From Spirosoma rigui (GTDB lineage: Bacteria; Bacteroidota; Bacteroidia; Cytophagales; Spirosomataceae): a DNA stretch of 64,000 nucleotides. How positions within the stretch are numbered: the first letter of the stretch is position 1; every line of letters begins with the position of its first letter. Position numbers and translations under genes: made by a program. Positions 9,144 through 16,664 of the stretch are shown piece by piece. The stretch spans positions 5,764,405 to 5,828,404 of the forward strand of contig NZ_CP020105.1 in the NCBI RefSeq assembly GCF_002067135.1. Reading direction: 5' to 3'. Below the pieces are notes generated by a model that was given only the letters and a program-made list of their open reading frames with translations, did no database searches and was not told the DNA's origin.

Positions 9144-9926
9144 GTGCAGATTATCGTTGATATTGGCAATACCGACGCCGTTTTCGGCCTTTACACGCAA
9201 GCCACCTGGCAGCATATCTGGCGGACCCCCGCCCGACCCGATGAGTCGGCGGCTTCCTATGAGAAGCGGTTGCGGCTGTGGCTCCTGGAAGCCAATATTC
9301 CGCTGAGCGCCGTGAAGACAACCGTTGTCAGCAGCGTAGTACCGGACCTTACACCCACCATGCGCGCCATGCTGGGCGAGCTGTTCAGCTTCGAGCCCAT
9401 CGTTGTCGGACCCGGTGTTTACCCGTTGTTACCCCTCGAAATTCTGCGGCCGCACGAAATCGGGGCCGATCTGGTCGCCAATGCGCTGGCGGCTCATACC
9501 CGCTACCGGCGCAACTGCGTGGTGGTTGATTTCGGTACGGCGCTTACGTTCACGACCGTATCGGGCGATGGCCGGATTCTAGGTGTGGCCATTGCGCCGG
9601 GCCTGAAAACCGCCATTCGGTCACTCTTCTCCAACACCGCTCAACTACCCGAAGTACCCATCGACGTACCGGAATCGGCGCTGGGGCAGAATACGACCCA
9701 CGCCATTCAGGCGGGTGTGGTGCTGGGCTACGAAGGGCTGGTACGCTCCCTGCTCGACCACATCCGGGCCGAACTGCAGGGCGACTGCATGGCCATTGCT
9801 ACAGGTGGTTTGTCGGGCCGGATTCCATCGCTGCACTCGGCGTTTGTGGATGTGGTACCATCGCTCACCCTCGAAGGAATCCGACTCATTGGTGAAACCG
9901 TATCAGCAACCGTCAGCAAGTTGTAG
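9144..9926 (+). CDS. coaX: Type III pantothenate kinase
   Basis: Phosphorylates pantothenate in the first step of coenzyme A synthesis; type III enzymes belong to the ASKHA fold. The GTG at 9144 is preferred because it puts the phosphate-binding IIVDIGNTDAVFG within the first 15 residues, as in the family; an upstream GTG at 9087 would add 19 residues with no homology logic. Other motifs are RPHEIGADLVANALAAH (102-118) and VVVDFGTALTFTTV (126-139). The length of 260 is normal. The window also carries panC, which makes the substrate pantothenate. Confidence 0.95.
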   Translation: MQIIVDIGNTDAVFGLYTQATWQHIWRTPARPDESAASYEKRLRLWLLEANIPLSAVKTTVVSSVVPDLTPTMRAMLGELFSFEPIVVGPGVYPLLPLEILRPHEIGADLVANALAAHTRYRRNCVVVDFGTALTFTTVSGDGRILGVAIAPGLKTAIRSLFSNTAQLPEVPIDVPESALGQNTTHAIQAGVVLGYEGLVRSLLDHIRAELQGDCMAIATGGLSGRIPSLHSAFVDVVPSLTLEGIRLIGETVSATVSKL

Positions 9927-10187
9927 CGGCTGGGTGATGGTTCTACAGGCTGAGTATAATATTCCTCATTCGCCCTGTTAATCATCCTATTGCCGTTCGT
10001 CGATGCCAGTAGTCGAGAAGCAATCAGGCCCGGTTAAAGACAAAAAAGGGGACTGCTTACCCTATGGAAAGTGCAACTTTGGCTAGCCGGTGGCCGGGTG
10101 CTAAGTACTGCCGGCAGCGTACCGTCATTGGCACAGATTTTTCTGTCTGCCCGCTACCTCTTCTACCATCGAAGAGTGTACAGCGTT

Positions 10188-10859
10188 ATGAACCGGTATC
10201 TATTTATCACCTTACTTGGGTTGATTCTTGCGGCAGGCAGGGCATCGGCCAAACACCCGACCGCCTGGAATCGGGGTGAACTGTTTCTGAAAAACGGAAC
10301 GACGTTAACGGGGGAGCTAAACTACAACTGGAAAGCCGAAGTTGTTCAGCTTAAGCAGGACGACGTGATCAAAGCCTTTTCGGCCTTTCAGGTCCGCTCC
10401 TTTCGCTTTTTCGACGATAAGCTCAACACCCTCCGCATTTTTACGTCGGTTCAGCACCCGGTCCGTTTATCGTTCCGACGGCCGGTATTCATGGAACAGG
10501 TGATGACAGGCTCCATGACTGTATACCGGCGGCTACGTCGCGGGCGCGAACCCATTCTGGCGACTAAACCGGCGACGTTCAGTACGGATGCCGAATTGGT
10601 ACAGAACCTCGATGAATTCGATTACTTCGTCTACGAGGGCGACAAGATGACCAATCTCAACCAGTTTCCCCGCGAACTGTGGCCCATGATGCACGATGAA
10701 TACGGTGACGAGCTAAAGCGGTTTGGTTCGACGCTCCTTGTCGACAGGAACAGCACGCTCGCCCGCTTGCTGTTTATTAACCAATACAATTCGCTGAAAA
10801 GTCAGGAGTCACCGGCTTCGGCGGGTACTGCCCTGCCCGGCATGTATGGGCCGGAGTGA
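10188..10859 (+). CDS. Hypothetical exported protein
   Basis: 223 residues from an ATG at 10188 that gives a clear signal peptide (MNRYLFITLLGLILAAGRASA). An in-frame upstream start at 10071 adds non-signal sequence and is less likely. The mature part begins with WNRGELFLKNGTTLTGELNYN, a strand pattern seen in small Bacteroidota periplasmic or outer-membrane proteins. It goes on with FDYFVYEGDKMTNLNQF and a charged C-terminal half. I recognise no enzyme motif or named domain. It is followed by a hairpin and the convergent RHH gene. Confidence 0.6.
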   Translation: MNRYLFITLLGLILAAGRASAKHPTAWNRGELFLKNGTTLTGELNYNWKAEVVQLKQDDVIKAFSAFQVRSFRFFDDKLNTLRIFTSVQHPVRLSFRRPVFMEQVMTGSMTVYRRLRRGREPILATKPATFSTDAELVQNLDEFDYFVYEGDKMTNLNQFPRELWPMMHDEYGDELKRFGSTLLVDRNSTLARLLFINQYNSLKSQESPASAGTALPGMYGPE

Positions 10860-10888
10860 CGAACGAGCGTGGGCAGCGAGGAAAGGGG

Positions 10889-10919
10889 GACTGGTGCATC
10901 TTGAGAGAACGCACCAGTC
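10889..10919. repeat. Hairpin with purine/pyrimidine-rich flanks between convergent genes
   Basis: GACTGGTGC (10889-10897) and GCACCAGTC (10911-10919) form a perfect 9-bp stem. The flanks continue as purine-rich (left, GCGAGGAAAGGG) and pyrimidine-rich (right, TCTCTTCGTTCCTTTGC) strands that pair imperfectly. It lies between the 10188 gene and the convergent RHH gene and may stop transcription from both sides. Confidence 0.55.
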
Positions 10920-10949
10920 TCTCTTCGTTCCTTTGCTCCCTCACCCCTT

Positions 10950-11147
10950 TCACTCTGGCTGTGCTGGTGGGGGCGTGTCTTCGTCGGCTGGAGCGGGATT
11001 GCGCTTTTTTCGTTTACGCAGGGCGTCATTGAGCAGGTACTCAATCTGACCATTCACGCTCCGAAACTCCTCCTGAGCCCATCGCTCCAGCTCCTTCAGC
11101 GTTTCTGGCTGGATACGTAACACAAATGCTTTTTTTTCGGCAGCCAT
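10950..11147 (-). CDS. Arc-family ribbon-helix-helix DNA-binding protein
   Basis: 65-residue protein. Residues 6-45 fit a ribbon-helix-helix fold: strand KAFVLRI, helix QPETLKELERWAQEE, turn and helix VNGQIEYLLNDALRKRKK, as in Arc/HicB-type repressors. The remaining 20 residues are a Pro/Glu-rich tail. It lies downstream of the SPFH gene on the same strand, separated by an inverted repeat. As I recall, SPFH genes in many Bacteroidota have such a small Arc-like neighbour. It could repress its own operon through the tandem palindromes at 12138-12161, which is inference. Confidence 0.8.
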   Translation of the reverse strand: MAAEKKAFVLRIQPETLKELERWAQEEFRSVNGQIEYLLNDALRKRKKRNPAPADEDTPPPAQPE

Positions 11148-11154
11148 AAGTAAG

Positions 11155-11257
11155 GCAAGGAAAGGGAGGACGCACGAAAGGGACGAGAGGAAGCTAACGC
11201 GTTTACTTCGCTTTCGCCCGTTTCCTCTTTCCTTTCGTGCGCTCTCCCCTTCCTCCT
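11155..11257. repeat. Long imperfect inverted repeat between the SPFH and RHH genes
   Basis: The core arms GCACGAAAGG...AGAGGAA (11172-11192) and TTCCTCTTTCCTTTCGTGC (11222-11240) pair with a two-base bulge. Outer purine-rich and pyrimidine-rich flanks extend the stem, so the structure fills the gap between the two genes. It is intercistronic, which suggests a role in differential expression or mRNA stability rather than termination. Confidence 0.65.
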
Positions 11258-12109
11258 TTAATTGTACAACGTCCCGGCGTTGACCACCGGGCTAACGGAT
11301 TTCTCGCCACACAGAACAACGAGCAGGTTGCTGACCATGGCGGCTTTCCGCTCTTCGTCCAGCGAAACTACACCATTTTTTTCCAGTCGCTCCAGGGCCA
11401 GTTCTACCATACCCACGGCCCCCTCAACAATCAGTCGGCGGGCGGCAATCATAGCCGATGCCTGCTGACGCTGCAGCATGGCCCCGGCTATTTCTGACGA
11501 ATAAGCCAGGTGGCTGACCCGCGCTTCGATGATATCGACACCGGCGCGTTCGAGCCGCTCGTTCAGCTCCTGTTCCAGAAACAGGTTGATCTGGCCGGTA
11601 CTGTCGCGCAGCGTGACCGACGAAGTCTCGTCCTCCATGTGGTCGTAGGCGTAGGAGTTGGCCAGTTTCCGGACGGCGGCTTCGGACTGAATCTGCACGA
11701 AATTGACGTAGTTGTCGACCTCAAACAACGCTTTGGCCGTGTCTTTCACCTGCCAGACAACGACCGCAGCAATCTCGACAGGGTTCCCCATCTTGTCGTT
11801 GACTTTCAGCGTCTGTCCGTTCAGGTTGCGGGCGCGCAGGCTTATTTTGGTCTTGTTGTAGAGCGGATTCACCCATTGCAAACCCGTTTCTTTGATGGTA
11901 CCCACGTAGTCACCGAAGAACGTAGCCGCCATACCCTCCTTGGGGTAAATCACGACGATTCCTTTCAGGATGAAGAGGCCCGCAAATCCCAGCAAACCAG
12001 CCAGAAGCCCACCACCATAACTTGCGGCAATAGCAGCCGTAGCAAAACACACCAGGGCAATCCCCAAATACAGATACCCGGAAGCAGACGTAAGTTGTTT
12101 TTCCTGCAT
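11258..12109 (-). CDS. SPFH/Band 7 (stomatin-like) membrane protein
   Basis: 283 residues. Two adjacent hydrophobic stretches at about 10-53 (YLYLGIALVCFATAAIAA and GGLLAGLLGFAGLFILKG) anchor it. They are followed by the SPFH domain (GMAATFFGDYVGTIKETGLQW through EIAAVVVWQVKDTAKALFEV) and a helical region (LNERLERAGVDIIEARVSHL). Ala-rich helices QRQQASAMIAARRLIVEGAV are typical of oligomerising SPFH proteins. Such proteins form membrane rings that organise microdomains or control proteases; the specific role here is unknown. The RHH gene follows on the same strand. Confidence 0.9.
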   Translation of the reverse strand: MQEKQLTSASGYLYLGIALVCFATAAIAASYGGGLLAGLLGFAGLFILKGIVVIYPKEGMAATFFGDYVGTIKETGLQWVNPLYNKTKISLRARNLNGQTLKVNDKMGNPVEIAAVVVWQVKDTAKALFEVDNYVNFVQIQSEAAVRKLANSYAYDHMEDETSSVTLRDSTGQINLFLEQELNERLERAGVDIIEARVSHLAYSSEIAGAMLQRQQASAMIAARRLIVEGAVGMVELALERLEKNGVVSLDEERKAAMVSNLLVVLCGEKSVSPVVNAGTLYN

Positions 12110-12137
12110 GATCGTAAAGGTTTATATCAGACGGTAC

Positions 12138-12161
12138 TATCAATTTGATATCACAATGATA
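12138..12161. promoter_or_regulatory. Tandem operator-like palindromes upstream of the SPFH gene
   Basis: TATCAATTTGATA (12138-12150) and TATCACAATGATA (12149-12161) are two copies of TATCA-N3-TGATA with an 11-bp period, so both face the same side of the helix. They lie 29-52 bp upstream of the SPFH start, where a repressor would block the promoter. Tandem short palindromes are typical targets of ribbon-helix-helix repressors, and one is encoded in this operon. Confidence 0.6.
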
Positions 12162-12261
12162 GTTCGCCAGCCAATTCGTCCTCAACAAATTAGAAGAACG
12201 GTCCGGCAACTCCACAAACGGCTTCTTCGAATCTATCCCTGTAAACGCCAATCCTTTTCGC

Positions 12262-12269
12262 TATTTTTG
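12262..12269 (+). promoter_or_regulatory. Possible -7 element for lysS
   Basis: TATTTTTG matches the Bacteroidota TAnnTTTG box about 107 bases upstream of lysS. No clear -33 TTG is at the right distance. A small hairpin, CTCTAC-GG-GTAGAG, lies in the leader that would follow. Confidence 0.4.
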
Positions 12270-12375
12270 CGCCCTGAATAACTAGAAACCACTACCTCTA
12301 CGGGTAGAGAAAACAGCCCATACCTCGGCGCTGCGCAACCCTAGCGTCTGTTGCCGGAGGTTAATACAAAAGGTA

Positions 12376-14154
12376 ATGCTGAGCGAACAAGAGATAAACC
12401 GCCGACATAAGCGCGAAGAATTAATGCGGATGGGCATCGACCCCTACCCCGCCGATCTATTTGACGTCACCCATACCATCGACGACATCCGCACGGCTTT
12501 CAGCGATAAGACCGGTGCCGATACGCAGGGCGGCTACGAACCCCACCTCGACTTCTCGACCGATGCGCAGTTCGGGACCATCCGGCTGGCCGGGCGGTTG
12601 ATGAGCTTCCGGATCATGGGCAGCGCGTCATTTGCCGAAATGCAGGACTCGACGGGCCGACTGCAGCTGTATTTCCGGCGCGACGACCTGTGCCCCGACG
12701 ATGACAAGACGCTCTACAACACCGTATTCAAAAAAATGCTGGATATCGGTGATATCGTCGGTATCGAAGGCAACGTATTCACGACACAGACCGGCGAATT
12801 GTCCATCCACGTCCGGTCGTTCAAAATCCTCAACAAGTCACTGCGGCCACTGCCGGTCGTGAAAGAGGGCATCAACGAACAGGGCGAGAAAGAAACCTAC
12901 GACGCGTTCACCGATCCCGAGCAGCGCTACCGCCAGCGGTACGTCGATCTGATCGTGAATCCGCAGGTGCGCGACGTCTTCGTAAAGCGTACCAAACTCG
13001 TTAACTCCATCCGGCAGTTTCTAAGCCAGAAAGGATACCTCGAAGTAGAAACCCCCATCCTGCAGCCCATCCACGGCGGAGCCGCAGCCCGGCCCTTCCG
13101 GACGCACCACAACTCACTCGACATGACGCTGTATATGCGCATTGCCAACGAGCTGTACCTGAAGCGGCTCATCGTGGGCGGGTACGACGGCGTGTTCGAG
13201 TTTGCCAAAGACTTCCGCAACGAGGGAATGGACCGCACCCACAACCCCGAGTTTACGCAGGTCGAGTTCTACGTAGCCTACAAAGATTACCTCTGGATGA
13301 TGGACACCATCGAAGAGATGGTGGAGAAGGTGGCGCTGGACGTAGCGGGTACGACCAAAGTTACCGTCGGCGAAAACGTCATTGATTTCAAACGCCCCTG
13401 GAAACGCCTGACCATGTTCGAGGCCATTCAGGAGTATACGGGTGTCGACGTGTCGGACATGGACGAAGCTGGTTTGCGGCAGGTAGCCGAAGACCGCGGT
13501 ATCCGGGTCGACAGCACCATGGGCAAGTCGAAACTGATCGACGAACTCTTCGGCGACGCCTGCGAGCCTAACCTGATCCAGCCAACGTTCATCACCGACT
13601 ACCCCGTCGAGATGTCGCCCCTCACCAAGAAGCACCGGAGCAAACCGGGGCTGGTGGAGCGTTTTGAAGCTATATGCAACGGCAAAGAGATTGCCAATGC
13701 CTACTCCGAGCTGAATGATCCCATCGACCAGCGCGAGCGTTTTGAAGAGCAGCTTCGCCTGGCGGAGCGGGGCGACGAGGAAGCGATGGCGCTGGACGAA
13801 GATTTTTTACGGGCGCTCGAATACGGAATGCCCCCCACGGCGGGTGTGGGTCTGGGTATCGATCGGCTCACGATGATCATGACCAACCAGCCATCGATTC
13901 AGGACGTACTGTTTTTCCCGCAGATGCGCCCCGAGAAGAAAGCCGAGTTGTCGACCGAGAGCGACTTTGTCGAAGCCGGCATTCCGGCCGAGTGGGTACC
14001 CGCCGTACAAAAGCTGGGCTACCTGACGGTGGAGCAACTCCGGGCAGCCAGTCCCAACAAACTGTTCAACGACCTGGGCGGTGTTCGGAAGAAGTTGAAG
14101 ATGGACGCGCCCATGCCCAGCATGATCGATGTTCGGGCCTGGACCGGTAACTAG
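12376..14154 (+). CDS. lysS: Lysyl-tRNA synthetase, class II
   Basis: Charges tRNA-Lys with lysine in the cytoplasm. The OB-fold anticodon-binding domain is in the first 150 residues ([19 protein letters not shown]). Class II motif 2 is [15 protein letters not shown] (about 279-293) and motif 3 is [15 protein letters not shown] (about 489-503). The 592-residue length exceeds the roughly 505 of E. coli LysS because of a C-terminal extension from about 535 ([20 protein letters not shown] and onward). Such extensions are common in Bacteroidota LysS. A terminator pair follows the stop. Confidence 0.97.
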   Translation: MLSEQEINRRHKREELMRMGIDPYPADLFDVTHTIDDIRTAFSDKTGADTQGGYEPHLDFSTDAQFGTIRLAGRLMSFRIMGSASFAEMQDSTGRLQLYFRRDDLCPDDDKTLYNTVFKKMLDIGDIVGIEGNVFTTQTGELSIHVRSFKILNKSLRPLPVVKEGINEQGEKETYDAFTDPEQRYRQRYVDLIVNPQVRDVFVKRTKLVNSIRQFLSQKGYLEVETPILQPIHGGAAARPFRTHHNSLDMTLYMRIANELYLKRLIVGGYDGVFEFAKDFRNEGMDRTHNPEFTQVEFYVAYKDYLWMMDTIEEMVEKVALDVAGTTKVTVGENVIDFKRPWKRLTMFEAIQEYTGVDVSDMDEAGLRQVAEDRGIRVDSTMGKSKLIDELFGDACEPNLIQPTFITDYPVEMSPLTKKHRSKPGLVERFEAICNGKEIANAYSELNDPIDQRERFEEQLRLAERGDEEAMALDEDFLRALEYGMPPTAGVGLGIDRLTMIMTNQPSIQDVLFFPQMRPEKKAELSTESDFVEAGIPAEWVPAVQKLGYLTVEQLRAASPNKLFNDLGGVRKKLKMDAPMPSMIDVRAWTGN

Positions 14155-14160
14155 CAAGCC

Positions 14161-14181
14161 CCGGTTGTTGAACACAACCGG
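14161..14181. terminator. Hairpin just downstream of lysS
   Basis: CCGGTTGT-TGAAC-ACAACCGG starts six bases after the lysS stop. It is not followed by T residues on the plus strand but is backed by the second hairpin at 14188. Together they could end lysS transcription. Confidence 0.5.
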
Positions 14182-14187
14182 CAAAAA

Positions 14188-14216
14188 AAACCCCAACCGG
14201 TAGGCGGTTGGGGTTT
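14188..14216 (-). terminator. Intrinsic terminator of the cold-shock gene
   Basis: AAACCCCAACC-GGTAGGC-GGTTGGGGTTT forms an 11-bp stem. Read on the minus strand it is followed by a run of eight T residues, a textbook rho-independent terminator 23 bases after the csp stop codon. Confidence 0.85.
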
Positions 14217-14239
14217 CTATCACTTTGTTCAGACCGGTT

Positions 14240-14446
14240 CTAGTAGTCTGAATCCAATTTCTTCACCTTCACAGCGTTGAGGCCTTTCTTGCCGTCGACA
14301 ACCTCAAACTGAACCCGGTCTTTCTCTCGTATGGTGAGTCCATTAAGACCAGTAATGTGCACAAAAATATCCCGGTTGGTATCGTCTTCAACGATAAAGC
14401 CGTAGCCCTTACCTTCATTAAAGAATTTCACTACACCTGTTTGCAT
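14240..14446 (-). CDS. Cold-shock domain protein (CspA family)
   Basis: 68-residue single OB-fold nucleic-acid chaperone. RNP1 is KGYGFI (13-18) and RNP2 is IFVHI (28-32), both intact, and the length is that of E. coli CspA. It would melt RNA secondary structure, commonly under cold or growth-phase control. The gene has a strong terminator and about 350 bases of upstream non-coding DNA shared with the divergent pspC gene, long enough for a regulatory leader. Confidence 0.95.
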   Translation of the reverse strand: MQTGVVKFFNEGKGYGFIVEDDTNRDIFVHITGLNGLTIREKDRVQFEVVDGKKGLNAVKVKKLDSDY

Positions 14447-14797
14447 AAAAAGTAAAGAATTAAATTAGGAAAAAAACGAGGGTATTCTGGTAACAAAATT
14501 TAGAAATACCTCCCTGAACCGGCTTATTTCAGAGACATAAGACTGATAATCAGTAAATTTAACCTCGGTAAGGGCTAATACCACCGATCGATTGAGTGAT
14601 TTAACGTTTCGGCACAAATAAAGCAAAAATGTTCTGACTTCGAGTAGCTATACAGTACTTTTTGGGCCTATTTGCAACTTATTGCTCGTTTTTCTTCCTG
14701 AACGGCAAACAATCTGCAAAATGAAATCGTTAGCTTTGCCAGGAGTGAAGTCGACGTATAATGGTAATAAAACGTTGATTTTTAAGACTTAACTAGT
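14447..14797. other. 351-base AT-rich divergent intergenic region
   Basis: Non-coding gap between the csp gene (leftward) and the pspC-like gene (rightward), visibly more AT-rich than the surrounding genes. It must hold both promoters. I see a TAGCTTTG box for the rightward gene (14731-14738). I cannot place a convincing box for csp, and I see no RNA gene. Confidence 0.6.
14731..14738 (+). promoter_or_regulatory. Possible -7 element for the pspC-like gene
   Basis: TAGCTTTG fits TAnnTTTG, 59 bases before the start codon at 14798. No clear -33 TTG is present at the expected distance. Confidence 0.4.
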
Positions 14798-15019
14798 ATG
14801 GAAAAGATTAGATATTTCGTTGAAAAGCAGGCTTTCGGGGTCTGCACCCTGCTGGGGGAGAAGATGAGTATCTCGGCCAGCAGTATTAGGCTGTATTTTA
14901 TCTATACGTCGTTTTTGACGCTCGGGTCGCCCGTAGTGTTATACCTGATCATGGCGTTCTGGATGGAAATGAGCAAACACCTCCGGCGGCACGCACACCC
15001 AACGGTCTGGGAACTCTAA
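14798..15019 (+). CDS. PspC-domain small membrane protein
   Basis: 73 residues with the PspC-type pattern: a short amphipathic N terminus, FGVCTLLGEKMSISASSIRL and one hydrophobic helix (LYFIYTSFLTLGSPVVLYLIM) followed by a charged tail. In enterobacteria PspC works with PspB in the envelope-stress phage-shock response. Here it stands alone without pspA, pspB or pspF beside it, so the partner is unknown. It lacks the long C-terminal domains of larger Bacteroidota PspC proteins. Confidence 0.82.
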   Translation: MEKIRYFVEKQAFGVCTLLGEKMSISASSIRLYFIYTSFLTLGSPVVLYLIMAFWMEMSKHLRRHAHPTVWEL

Positions 15020-15109
15020 GGTTTCCGTAGCGGCTCACTGCCGCCAGCGGGGCCAGTACTTCCCTCCCCGCAGTCTTCGTCCGGGCCCGCCGGCCGACTG
15101 GCTTCCCCA

Positions 15110-16135
15110 CTACATTACTTCCCGGAATGTTTTTCTGCCCTTGCCAAAATACTGCCAGACGATGCTGTGCGGGTATAGGTCTGTTTTGGCCGTTTGACGG
15201 GCTATGAGTTCGTTCCGCTGCCGGCGCAGCTGGGGCAAATGCCCGTAAAAGGCAAAGTGGGCGCGTATGATAGCGCCAACATCGCGCCACTGACCCACCT
15301 TCATGAACAGAAGCGACGACAGCCCATCGAGGACCAGGCGCAGTAGTAGCTTGCCCCACAGCCAGCCATCGGCGGGCCAGTTCTTATAGAGCATGAACAG
15401 GCTGTTACGGTAGTTGAGAAAGGTTTTGTGGGGGTTTGACTTGGGCAGGGTGCCGCCCCCTACGTGATAGACGGTCGACTCTCCGCAAGTCCAGACTTCG
15501 TGACCGAGTCGCTGGATGCGCCAGCACCAGTCGATCTCTTCCATGTGCGCAAAGAACGACGCGTCGAATCCGCCGGTCTGGTGAAATACCTCGGCCCGCA
15601 CAAAGAGGCAGGCACCCGTAGCCCAGAACACCCGCCGGTTGTCGTTGTACTGACCCGCGTCGGCTTCAAAGGTGGCAAAGATGCGGCCCCGGCAAAATAC
15701 ATACCCCAGCCAGTCGACAAAGCCGCCGGCGGCACCGGCATGCTCAAAAAAACGACGCTCGGCATAGGACCGGATCTTAGGCTGGCAGGCAGCAATGGCC
15801 GGGTTCGCTTCCATAACTCCCAGTACGGGCGAAAGCCAACCCGGCGTTACCTCAATATCGGAGTTGAGCAACACGTAGTACGTAGCCCCGCCGTAGTCAG
15901 TCCGGACGCGCTCAAGCGCCAGATTGTATCCCCCGGCATATCCTTCGTTGCTGGCAAGTTCAATAAGCCGAACGGAGGGAAAAGTCTGCCGGACAAACGC
16001 CACCGATCCATCGGTCGAAGCGCTGTCAGCTACGTAAACGGGATGACCCTCGGCATTAGCCAGCACCGTTGGCAAAAAATCAGCTAGAAATTGGAGACCG
16101 TTGTAATTAAGGATAACGATAGCAAGGGTATTCAC
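15110..16135 (-). CDS. Family 2 glycosyltransferase
   Basis: 341 residues from a GTG at 16135 that opens with MNTLAIVILNYNG, the usual GT2 N terminus. A TTG at 16168 would add 11 atypical residues. The GT-A fold is shown by ADSASTDGSV (about 36-45), the DxD-like LLNSDIEV (about 89-96) and FFAHMEEIDWCWRIQRLGHEV with the acceptor-side ED/D and W residues. The C-terminal 100 residues hold amphipathic/hydrophobic helices (LWGKLLLRLVLDGLSSLLF) for membrane association. It resembles rhamnosyltransferases of surface polysaccharide assembly, but the sugar cannot be assigned. Confidence 0.92.
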   Translation of the reverse strand: MNTLAIVILNYNGLQFLADFLPTVLANAEGHPVYVADSASTDGSVAFVRQTFPSVRLIELASNEGYAGGYNLALERVRTDYGGATYYVLLNSDIEVTPGWLSPVLGVMEANPAIAACQPKIRSYAERRFFEHAGAAGGFVDWLGYVFCRGRIFATFEADAGQYNDNRRVFWATGACLFVRAEVFHQTGGFDASFFAHMEEIDWCWRIQRLGHEVWTCGESTVYHVGGGTLPKSNPHKTFLNYRNSLFMLYKNWPADGWLWGKLLLRLVLDGLSSLLFMKVGQWRDVGAIIRAHFAFYGHLPQLRRQRNELIARQTAKTDLYPHSIVWQYFGKGRKTFREVM

Positions 16136-16244
16136 AGAAATCAGTCGATGAGTTAAACGGGGCGGCAAGTTAGTCAGCTAACAGCCAATTACCTGCCAAC
16201 AGCCCACGAACCAACCAATCAACTGACGATCTGCTTACGAACGA

Positions 16245-16574
16245 CTACATCAGCCCGTCCAGGTTAAGACCGGGAATGTTGGGCAGCAGCCCGTCGGTAG
16301 CCTGGCGGAGGTGTTCACGGGCCTTCGCTTCAACGCTGGCCATGGCTTTGTTCGTAGCTGCCACGATCAGGTCCTGCAGCATCTCGCGTTCGTCGGGTTT
16401 GATCAGGTCCTGATCGATCTCGATGCTCAGTACGTTCTTGAGCCCGTTGACCGTTACCTTCACCATACCCGCGCCCGCATCACCCGTTTCGGTTACGTTA
16501 CGCAGGTTCTCCTGAGCGTCTTTCATCCGGGACTGAACTTCCTTCATCTTCCCGAACATGTCCATCATATTCAT
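16245..16574 (-). CDS. YbaB/EbfC-family nucleoid-associated protein
   Basis: 109 residues from the ATG at 16574. A TTG three codons upstream is possible but unneeded. Pattern typical of the family: MFGKMKEVQSRMKDAQENL, then the basic-acidic strand VKVTVNGLKNVLSIEIDQDL and a C-terminal helix AATNKAMASVEAKAREHLR. These proteins form tweezer-like dimers that bind DNA. In many bacteria the gene lies by dnaX-recR, but here it lies between a glycosyltransferase and a T9SS substrate. Confidence 0.92.
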   Translation of the reverse strand: MNMMDMFGKMKEVQSRMKDAQENLRNVTETGDAGAGMVKVTVNGLKNVLSIEIDQDLIKPDEREMLQDLIVAATNKAMASVEAKAREHLRQATDGLLPNIPGLNLDGLM

Positions 16575-16664
16575 ACGTTTCAAAGGGGATGCTGGCCAAC
16601 GAATGAGGAGCGGAATGCCATCCGGCGGGATACCGGTAGCGGGCCCTCATCGACCGGCCAATGT

